Shown in pieces: positions 1 to 4,418 of a DNA stretch of 8,153 nt. Source of the DNA: Candidatus Altarchaeota archaeon (GTDB lineage: Archaea; Altiarchaeota; Altiarchaeia; IMC4; DAOVSA01). The notes under the pieces are model-generated. The model was not told the origin of the DNA. It saw only the letters and a list, made by a program, of their open reading frames with translations, and did not search any database. The stretch spans positions 1-8,153 of the forward strand of contig DAOVSA010000020.1 of assembly GCA_030633635.1 (NCBI GenBank), given 5' to 3'. Numbering within the stretch: position 1 is the first letter of the stretch; each line of letters begins with the position of its first letter. Both the position numbers and the translations under genes were made by a program.

Positions 1-326
1 AATCGAGTGTAATTAGTTAAAATAAGGTTATCAATTCCTTCAGTATATCTTTTTATTTGATCTGATTTAAGAATTTCATCGAGATTAGAGCCTAAATCCT
101 TGGTTTCAATATAGCCTACATTAACAGCTTTTCTGAATGCTTTGAAATCAGGGGCACCTAAGCCACGCATTCTTTTTTGTTCTTGATGGATTTCAAAATC
201 TTTGCTAAGGGAATGAATAAAGTTTTCTATAGAAGTACGAAAGGAAAATTCAGTATAACTCTTAGTAGAATACTCCTTTTTGATATTCTTAAAATACCTG
301 TTAAACAAGGATACATCGATTTGCAT
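1..326 (-). CDS. Restriction-modification enzyme, N-terminal fragment (PD-(D/E)xK nuclease domain; type IIG/ISP-like), cut by window edge
   Basis: This minus-strand frame starts at the ATG at 326 and runs off the left edge after 108 complete codons. The peptide shows a nuclease-like core: G57-A-P-D60-F, then G71-Y-I-E74-T-K76-D77-L-G, then Q90-I-K-R-Y94 and a strand ending N-L-I-L-T-N-Y. D60, E74 and K76 fit the D...ExK metal-binding triad of PD-(D/E)xK endonucleases. The 'GAPDF...GYIExKD' plus 'QxxRY' layout is what I know from N-termini of large single-chain restriction-modification proteins, in which a DNA methylase and target-recognition domain follow. Those proteins are usually about 1,000 residues, so most of the gene lies outside and its integrity is unknown. 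AGGTGG (334-339) lies 7 bases before the ATG. The coding DNA is visibly AT-rich compared with the neighbours, which suggests acquisition by transfer. Nuclease domain fairly sure; exact subtype inferred. Confidence 0.75.
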   Translation of the reverse strand, partial: MQIDVSLFNRYFKNIKKEYSTKSYTEFSFRTSIENFIHSLSKDFEIHQEQKRMRGLGAPDFKAFRKAVNVGYIETKDLGSNLDEILKSDQIKRYTEGIDNLILTNYTR

Positions 327-333
327 GAAAAAA

Positions 334-390
334 CCACCTAGACGATATAATTGTTTGTTATAAGATCTTGAATATTAAATTTCATATAAC
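334..390 (-). promoter_or_regulatory. Likely promoter and ribosome site of the restriction-modification gene
   Basis: Read on the minus strand, a TATA-like TTATATGAAATTTAATAT stretch (about 373-390) precedes a leader ending in AGGTGG (334-339), 7 bases before the ATG at 326. With normal archaeal spacing of about 25 bases, the transcript would start near 360. The Shine-Dalgarno match is clear; the TATA assignment is by eye only. Confidence 0.4.
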
Positions 391-408
391 TCTATGAATG
401 CTTAATAA

Positions 409-465
409 GTGCAAGTAAATCGATCGGGCTTCGAAAGTTGACGGGCTTGCACGCCAATTGCAACT
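409..465. repeat. Small cluster of inverted and direct repeats in the spacer
   Basis: GTGCAAG (409-415) is exactly complementary to CTTGCAC (446-452), leaving a 30-base loop. Inside and beside it are a direct repeat CGGGCTT (425-431 and 442-448) and a 5-bp inverted repeat AGTTG (436-440) / CAACT (461-465). The cluster lies between the end of the acylphosphatase gene and the restriction-modification gene, both on the minus strand. It could be a transcript-end structure, a protein-binding site, or the worn edge of an inserted element. No T-tract marks it as a terminator. Confidence 0.35.
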
Positions 466-525
466 AACGACTATCAAATGAACTTTTGTTCTTTTAACCT
501 CTCTTTAAAGTATTAATGCCAAACA

Positions 526-840
526 TCAAAACCTGATCCCAAAATCATCAAAATCTCCTGTGTATTTATCCCACGCCACTTCAATGTTATCTATTCTTGC
601 AAGGGATGGTTTTTTATTCTTTAAAATATCTATCAGCTCCTCTATTTTGCTGACTTCACCTTCAACAACGATCTTTACCCTGCCATCCCCCAGGTTCATG
701 ACGTATCCTCTTAATCCAAGTTCTTTGGCATGTTCCTCCACAAACCACCTGTAACATACCCCCTGCACCCGCCCGCTCACGTGAATCGTTGCGAGTTTCA
801 TACTATTTGCGTTCATACTATCTACTTTCATACCCTCCAC
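526..840 (-). CDS. acyP: Acylphosphatase
   Basis: A small cytosolic enzyme that hydrolyses the carboxyl-phosphate bond of acyl phosphates. The signature is G23-R-V-Q-G-V28 followed by C-Y-R31-W-F; R31 corresponds to the phosphate-binding arginine. The G45-Y-V-M-N49-L-G-D-G segment supplies the catalytic asparagine N49. The chain ends G-I-R-F, typical of the last strand. The longest frame uses a GTG at 840 (104 residues). In-frame ATGs lie at 831, 816 and 801. The ATG at 801 gives 91 residues beginning MKLATIHVSGRVQGV, the usual family length, so the true start is probably internal. GGAGG sits only two bases before the ATG at 831, so the ribosome site does not settle it. It lies 46 bases downstream of homoserine dehydrogenase and may be co-transcribed, although no metabolic link is evident. 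Family assignment is very secure. Confidence 0.92.
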   Translation of the reverse strand: MEGMKVDSMNANSMKLATIHVSGRVQGVCYRWFVEEHAKELGLRGYVMNLGDGRVKIVVEGEVSKIEELIDILKNKKPSLARIDNIEVAWDKYTGDFDDFGIRF

Positions 841-886
841 TACCCATCATCTACTACTCCCCAATTGAGATTTAGCATTTATTTAT

Positions 887-1888
887 CTATTTAAGAGCAA
901 TATCCAGGATGTCTGAAAGTATTGAAGAAGAGGTTTCTGTTGCACCAGCACCCTTTCCAACTAGGGTGATATCCCCTGCGATGTCTGTATGAATCATTAC
1001 CGCATTCAGGGTTCCGTCTACATTTAATGGATGGCTTATCGGTATCAGTCTCGGAGAAACCTCAAGGTTATTTGCATCGCCGATTAACTTTATCACACAG
1101 CCCTGTTTTTTTGCAAGCTCTATCGCCTCGGAGGTGATTTCCTCGATTCCGGTTACGCACACATCCTCAAATCCAATGTCTTTATTTAACAATGCATTCG
1201 CCAATATCGCAACCTTTACGGCAGTATCATAGCCCTTTATATCATAACTTGGATCTTTTTCGGCTATACCCAACTCCTGGGCTTCTTTTAGTGCGATATC
1301 CAGGCTGATCCCATCCTGGGTCATTTTTGTTAGTATGAAATTGGTGGTCCCGTTCAGGATTCCGTGGATTGAATTTACCTTGTTTACCTGCAACGTCTCT
1401 TTGCACAGGTTAAAGATCGGTATCGCACCGCCCACCGTGGCCTCATATCTTAACTTGCGGTTATTTTCATCCGCCAGTTTTTGCAATTCAGTAAATTTCA
1501 ATGCCAGGGGCGCCTTGTTTGATGTAACCACGTGTTTTTTGTTCTTCAATGCTTCAGTTATATGTATTAACCCGGGTTCCCCGGTCTTTATGTTCCCGGG
1601 AGTTAGCTCAAGTGCAATGTCTGCATCCACATTTTTTAAGACATCTACACACGTCATTGAATTCCAGTCCGGATGTTCATTCAATTTTTTATTATCTGCC
1701 AGTTCCAGGACGTATTTTGGATCAATTCCTTTTTCACTTATGATACTGCCATTTACCTCGCATATCGCGGAGATCTTCAGATCGATATCATACGTTTGCC
1801 GAATGTATTTCTGTTTCATGGAAATTACCCTGACAACCCCCTTACCTATGACACCAAATCCGATGATGATCAGTTTTACTTTTCTCAT
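887..1888 (-). CDS. hom: Homoserine dehydrogenase (short form without ACT domain)
   Basis: Converts aspartate semialdehyde and homoserine reversibly with NAD(P)H, at the branch leading to threonine and methionine. The N-terminal Rossmann fold carries G10-F-G12-V-I-G15. S124-N-K125-A-P holds the conserved lysine. The catalytic domain has H175-G-I-L-N-G-T-T-N and E202-A-Q...I-A-E210-K-D-P-S-Y-D-I-K-G-Y-D221-T-A-V-K225; E210, D221 and K225 align by spacing with yeast E208, D219 and K223. At 333 residues it is complete but lacks the C-terminal ACT domain of many bacterial enzymes. Feedback sensing is therefore probably done by the separate ACT protein at 3718-4206. The ATG at 1888 is the natural start because the Rossmann strand begins at once; no good Shine-Dalgarno precedes it. 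A 90-base gap upstream holds a likely promoter. Function is essentially certain. Confidence 0.96.
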   Translation of the reverse strand: MRKVKLIIIGFGVIGKGVVRVISMKQKYIRQTYDIDLKISAICEVNGSIISEKGIDPKYVLELADNKKLNEHPDWNSMTCVDVLKNVDADIALELTPGNIKTGEPGLIHITEALKNKKHVVTSNKAPLALKFTELQKLADENNRKLRYEATVGGAIPIFNLCKETLQVNKVNSIHGILNGTTNFILTKMTQDGISLDIALKEAQELGIAEKDPSYDIKGYDTAVKVAILANALLNKDIGFEDVCVTGIEEITSEAIELAKKQGCVIKLIGDANNLEVSPRLIPISHPLNVDGTLNAVMIHTDIAGDITLVGKGAGATETSSSILSDILDIALK

Positions 1889-1928
1889 TTTTCTTTTATT
1901 TTGCTTGATTATGTTTGATATGTTGTAA

Positions 1929-1948
1929 ATATCTATTAATATCTAATA
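1929..1948 (-). promoter_or_regulatory. Probable hom promoter region with two ATATCTA repeats one helical turn apart
   Basis: On the plus strand ATATCTATTA is followed immediately by ATATCTAATA, nine of ten bases alike. Read toward hom, this gives an AT-rich, TATA-like block 41-60 bases before the ATG at 1888, so a transcript would begin roughly 15-35 bases before the gene. The 10-base period would place two protein contacts on one face of the helix. Both the TATA role and any regulator are inferred. Confidence 0.35.
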
Positions 1949-1978
1949 ATCTCCCTTAATACTGTCATTTAGATTTGC

Positions 1979-2197
1979 TCAATTCACAAGCGCATCATAC
2001 AAACAGCCGATCCCGATTACTATCAGTATCAGCGGCCATAAATCCCCAAATCCGTACGGGATAAGGTCAAAATTATGCAATAAAAAGATCAAACCGATTG
2101 CTATAAGTATCAGGGGTCCTGTGATGCCCTTTCTTTTTCCTCTAGATCTTTTTATATCCCCTTCTTCTTCCTCCCCTTCTTTTTCTTTATGTGTCAT
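1979..2197 (-). CDS. Small LiaI-like membrane protein
   Basis: A 72-residue protein. The first 25 residues are highly charged (an acidic run of E/D, then K-R-S-R-G-K-R-K), which points to a cytoplasmic tail. Two hydrophobic helices follow (about 26-41 and 52-69), joined by a short turn and containing G-P-L-I-L-I-A-I-G-L and L-W-P-L-I-L-I-V-I-G. This is the two-helix hairpin of the LiaI/LiaF-like transmembrane family (DUF5668). The ATG at 2197 directly follows the TAG of the LiaF-like gene. Its ribosome site GGTGA (2203-2207) lies inside the last codons of that gene, so translation is probably coupled. In bacteria LiaI is a membrane protein of the cell-envelope stress response; its role in archaea is unknown. 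Family call good, function inferred. Confidence 0.8.
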   Translation of the reverse strand: MTHKEKEGEEEEGDIKRSRGKRKGITGPLILIAIGLIFLLHNFDLIPYGFGDLWPLILIVIGIGCLYDALVN

Positions 2198-3067
2198 CTA
2201 AATCACCTTCACATCTATATTTAACACTCCTGTGTCAATATCTATGAATATCTTATTTTTAGCGGTCTCGTAGTTTTCTGTCACATAGAAATCGTCCTTT
2301 TTTGTTAAACCCTTGATTTTTACCGAACTGATGCCCTCGTCAAGTTCTATTTTTGCACCAACCGCTTCTGGGATCTCAATCTCAAGGTTACTTACCCCCA
2401 GATCAATATACGCCTGGGTTGAATAATTGCCGAATCTTATCTTCGTGTTTGTCGCACCGCCATTGATATCCAGCCTGTCAACTTTTAAGCCAGAAAGGTC
2501 AATTACCGCCTGGGCTGCACCGTAATCGAGGTTAAGAGTCAATGGAATCTGATCTGTAAATTTTAGGTCCCATTCATTTATCGGGTGGGACAGATGGCTT
2601 TGGAAATCAGATCTCAGTGTAAGTTCTCCAATGCCGTCTTCTATTTCATATTTTTTGGCTGGTAAAAATCTCTCGTCCGTGTATCTGAACCTGCCATCAA
2701 ACAGATTTTGACTTCCATTAGAGATAGTAATTGTTCCTGCACCGAAAAATAGGTTAATATCTGCCTCTTTAGCATCGTCCAAGGTTTGAGTCAGTGTGCT
2801 GGTCCTGGGTTCCAGCGATTCCGGCATTTCGTATTGAAACGTAGCATATATCACGACCCCTGCCACAATCAAAGGAATCAAAAAAAGGAGCTTGGAGTCT
2901 TTGAACAATACCGATAAACCAGCTACGATCAGAATCAGGGGCCATAACTTCCAAAGATAATACCAGATATCCCACGACAGATATCCAAGGTTATTAAATA
3001 GAAAGATGAGACCTACTATGATTAAAATTAACGCCCAGACCAACTCTGTCACTTTTTTAATCTTCAT
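2198..3067 (-). CDS. LiaF-like membrane protein with C-terminal beta-repeat domain
   Basis: A 289-residue protein. Three hydrophobic helices lie at about 9-27, 39-55 and 58-77. The first two form the LiaI/LiaF-type hairpin (A-L-I-L-I-I-V-G-L-I-F-L-F-N-N, then L-W-P-L-I-L-I-V-A-G-L). The rest (about 98-289) is a soluble domain of alternating strands with repeated short patterns such as I-N-L-F-F-G-A-G, L-D-Y-G-A-A-Q, I-N-G-G-A-T-N, I-D-L-G-V-S-N and L-D-E-G-I-S-S. That layout matches the LiaF C-terminal / DUF4097-like beta-solenoid. Bacterial LiaF is a membrane inhibitor of an envelope-stress sensor kinase, but no histidine kinase or response regulator is visible here, so that role cannot be transferred directly. 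It sits 18 bases after the PspC gene and abuts the LiaI-like gene. The ATG at 3067 lacks a strong ribosome site, and the start region is duplicated just upstream. Confidence 0.82.
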   Translation of the reverse strand: MKIKKVTELVWALILIIVGLIFLFNNLGYLSWDIWYYLWKLWPLILIVAGLSVLFKDSKLLFLIPLIVAGVVIYATFQYEMPESLEPRTSTLTQTLDDAKEADINLFFGAGTITISNGSQNLFDGRFRYTDERFLPAKKYEIEDGIGELTLRSDFQSHLSHPINEWDLKFTDQIPLTLNLDYGAAQAVIDLSGLKVDRLDINGGATNTKIRFGNYSTQAYIDLGVSNLEIEIPEAVGAKIELDEGISSVKIKGLTKKDDFYVTENYETAKNKIFIDIDTGVLNIDVKVI

Positions 3068-3084
3068 TCTTTCTTAATCTTCAT
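3064..3084 (-). repeat. 17-bp tandem duplication of the LiaF-like start region (six-codon mini-ORF)
   Basis: Read on the minus strand, ATGAAGATTAAGAAAGA (from 3084) is followed at once by ATGAAGATTAAAAAAGT (from 3067), 15 of 17 bases identical. The second copy is the real start (M-K-I-K-K). The first copy is out of frame and encodes M-K-I-K-K-E, with its TGA overlapping the real ATG. It may be a neutral slippage product or a small translational leader. Confidence 0.6.
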
Positions 3085-3085
3085 T

Positions 3086-3496
3086 TTAATTTCTTATATT
3101 TTTACCAAGTAAAATCAAACCGATCACTATCACAATCAGGGGCCATAGTTTATCGAAACGAAACCATTCAACAAAATTTTCTGTAAGGAAAATCAGACCC
3201 AGAAGTATCAGGATGAGACCAATTGCCCTTTCGTTCTTATTTTTGACCTTTTCCACTGAATCTTCTATTTTCCTACCAATGTCTATCTCTTTTTTACCTC
3301 CCTTCATCTGATGCGGATTTTCCGGGATAACGATCGCACAGATTATGTACGCTAATAACCCAATACCCTCTACAAAAAATAATAATACCCAGCCGATTCT
3401 GATCCATGTGGGGTCTATATCAAAGTACTCACCGAGCCCACCGCATACGCCAGCCAGCATCCTATCCTCCCGGGACCTATACAGTCTTTTTTCCAT
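3086..3496 (-). CDS. PspC-domain membrane protein with an added LiaI-like two-helix hairpin
   Basis: A 136-residue protein. Residues 1-60 are a typical PspC domain: K3-R-L-Y-R-S...M-L-A-G-V-C-G-G-L-G-E-Y-F-D-I-D-P-T-W-I-R, then one membrane helix (about 32-57) ending I-V-I-P-E-N-P. A charged, probably helical linker (62-90) leads to a C-terminal hairpin (about 91-106 and 117-131) with L-I-L-I-L-L-G-L-I-F-L-T-E-N and K-L-W-P-L-I-V-I-V-I-G-L, the same module found in the next two genes. In bacteria PspC senses or relays envelope damage; archaeal function is not established. AGGTGG (3503-3508) lies 6 bases before the ATG at 3496, so the start is well supported. The gene overlaps the end of the DUF167 gene by 20 bases. 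Confidence 0.9.
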   Translation of the reverse strand: MEKRLYRSREDRMLAGVCGGLGEYFDIDPTWIRIGWVLLFFVEGIGLLAYIICAIVIPENPHQMKGGKKEIDIGRKIEDSVEKVKNKNERAIGLILILLGLIFLTENFVEWFRFDKLWPLIVIVIGLILLGKNIRN

Positions 3497-3716
3497 AATT
3501 TTCCACCTCTACCAGCTTCTCCCTGCTTTTCATGCCTGAAATGATCCTCACATCCGAATTGAAATGTTTTGACAGTAACTTGATCACTGCTTTATTCGCC
3601 TTATCCTTTACGGGTTGGGCTTTTACCCTTACGACCATCGGTTCTTCCCCCTCACCTTCCTTAATCTCTTCCCTCTTTGAGTTTGGAATAACCTTTATTT
3701 TAAGTATTTTATGCAA
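3477..3716 (-). CDS. DUF167 (YggU-type) family protein
   Basis: A 79-residue soluble protein. The family pattern is clear: K8-V-I-P-N-S-K-R-E, V28-V-R-V-K-A-Q-P-V-K-D-K-A-N-K-A-V-I-K-L-L-S-K-H-F, and V56-R-I-I-S-G-M-K-S-R-E-K-L-V-E-V. The family is widespread in bacteria and archaea and has no agreed biochemical role. The best start is a TTG at 3716: no ATG or GTG lies before the conserved first strand, and homologues start only a few residues earlier than K8. The TTG comes one base after the TAA of the ACT-domain gene, and there is no separate Shine-Dalgarno, so it is probably translated by coupling to that gene. Its 3' end overlaps the PspC gene by 20 bases and contains that gene's ribosome site. 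Family certain, function unknown. Confidence 0.87.
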   Translation of the reverse strand: MHKILKIKVIPNSKREEIKEGEGEEPMVVRVKAQPVKDKANKAVIKLLSKHFNSDVRIISGMKSREKLVEVENYGKKTV

Positions 3717-3717
3717 T

Positions 3718-4206
3718 TTAGAGCGATTTGATCAATAAAAAATCCTTTTCTGCACATATCTCATTTATGATCTCCATTAACTTGCCAACCTTTTCCTTAT
3801 CCACATCAACGTTCATCATAACAGAAGATTTCTTCTCAGGAGAAGGCATCAGCACGTCCAGATCGGATACCATCCCGACCTCATTTATCTTATCTATCGT
3901 ATCCTGGATGTCTTTATCGATAACGTGCCCGATCAGGCAGAATAAATGTGTTTTTTTCTCGTAATACCTGTGCCCTTCGACCTCCATCTTGGAGACGCGG
4001 ACATTTTCTTTCCTAAGTGATTCATTTATCAGATTAAGTGACGATTCGTCTATTATCGTAAATGTTACCTGAACCGGAACGTATCCTCTCCCGCCGCGCA
4101 GGTGTAATACGCCAATGATGTTTCCCCCGTGTGCGGAGATGGGATTTAGTGCGCCAATTAAACTTCCCGGAACGTCCTTTAGTTTCAGCAGCATGTTGAC
4201 TTTCAT
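3718..4206 (-). CDS. Two-ACT-domain protein, predicted allosteric regulator of homoserine dehydrogenase (COG2061-like)
   Basis: A 162-residue protein made of two ACT-type halves. The first (about 4-75) has the classic start L-K-L-K-D11-V-P-G14-S-L-I-G-A-L, then H26-G-G-N-I-I-G-V. The D-x-P-G loop is where ACT domains bind amino acids. The second half (about 86-160) is more divergent: L-F-C-L-I-G-H-V-I-D, then V-M-M-N-V-D-V. There is no catalytic domain. Archaea often have such a protein next to a homoserine dehydrogenase that lacks its own ACT domain, and it is predicted to provide threonine-type feedback. Here hom lies 1.8 kb downstream on the same strand, fitting that idea although four genes intervene. 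It is the first gene of the minus-strand block, starting at the ATG at 4206 with an AT-rich promoter region close upstream. Domain call strong; ligand and partner inferred. Confidence 0.85.
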   Translation of the reverse strand: MKVNMLLKLKDVPGSLIGALNPISAHGGNIIGVLHLRGGRGYVPVQVTFTIIDESSLNLINESLRKENVRVSKMEVEGHRYYEKKTHLFCLIGHVIDKDIQDTIDKINEVGMVSDLDVLMPSPEKKSSVMMNVDVDKEKVGKLMEIINEICAEKDFLLIKSL

Positions 4207-4210
4207 CTTA

Positions 4211-4254
4211 TTTTAATTATTTAAAACTATTAGAATTAAAATTAATCCTAAGAC
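4211..4254. promoter_or_regulatory. AT-rich divergent promoter region between the ACT-domain gene and topA
   Basis: This stretch is almost all A/T and offers TATA-like boxes in both directions. TTTTAAATAATT and TTAATTTTAATTC read toward the ACT gene; TAATTATTTAAAAC reads toward topA. The outer minus-strand box would give a nearly leaderless ACT transcript. The plus-strand box would give topA a leader of about 150 bases containing the hairpin cluster. Positions are by eye. Confidence 0.4.
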
Positions 4255-4279
4255 CTCAAATAACTGGGAAAAAGACAAG

Positions 4280-4350
4280 AAAATTTTTGCTATGCAACTG
4301 ACAACTTCGTTGTCGGGCAGTTACAGCGAAGCTGTAACTACAAAAATTTT
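4280..4350. repeat. Nested inverted repeat: 10-bp outer stem enclosing two perfect hairpins
   Basis: AAAATTTTTG (4280-4289) is exactly complementary to CAAAAATTTT (4341-4350). Between them lie GACAAC-TTC-GTTGTC (4300-4314), extendable by one G-T and one C-G pair, and AGTTACAGC-GAA-GCTGTAACT (4319-4339), a perfect 9-bp stem with a three-base loop. The whole forms a three-way junction if folded. Because every arm is perfect, it could act as RNA in the topA leader, as cruciform DNA, or as a small palindromic mobile repeat. Sequence structure is certain; function is not. Confidence 0.85.
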
Positions 4351-4358
4351 GTTGCCTC

Positions 4359-4381
4359 ATTAGAAAGTTATACTTTCTAAT
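4359..4381. repeat. Perfect 10-bp hairpin just before the topA ribosome site
   Basis: ATTAGAAAGT (4359-4368), loop TAT, ACTTTCTAAT (4372-4381). The stem ends two bases before GGTGA (4384-4388), the ribosome site of topA. If transcribed, the hairpin would sit directly against the site where ribosomes bind. It follows the nested inverted repeat by 8 bases. Confidence 0.85.
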
Positions 4382-4383
4382 AC

Positions 4384-4418
4384 GGTGAAAAAAGATGAAA
4401 AAAGATGAAAAAAAGATG
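4384..4418 (+). promoter_or_regulatory. topA ribosome site and repeated start region
   Basis: GGTGA (4384-4388) lies 6 bases before the ATG at 4395. A GAAAAAAGAT-like unit repeats three times (periods 10 and 11), so ATG occurs at 4395, 4405 and 4416. The ATG at 4405 is out of frame. The one at 4416 is in frame and would start the protein at M-K-T-W, as in most homologues. The ribosome site favours 4395. Confidence 0.55.

Noticed and set aside
405..470. Possible tRNA or integron-type recombination site in the spacer
   Set aside because: No T-loop consensus, no 7-bp acceptor with D and anticodon arms, and no GTTRRRY core sites. It is listed only as an unexplained repeat cluster.
1335..1928. 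A 197-codon plus-strand open frame opposite homoserine dehydrogenase
   Set aside because: It is antisense to a certain gene with catalytic residues intact, has no family signature, and its hydrophobic composition is what the complement of such a gene gives.
4280..4381. CRISPR repeat or Rho-independent terminator as an explanation of the topA hairpins
   Set aside because: The arms differ from each other, so there is no regular repeat-spacer period. The T-rich part is an arm of the outer stem rather than a tail, and the last hairpin abuts a ribosome site.
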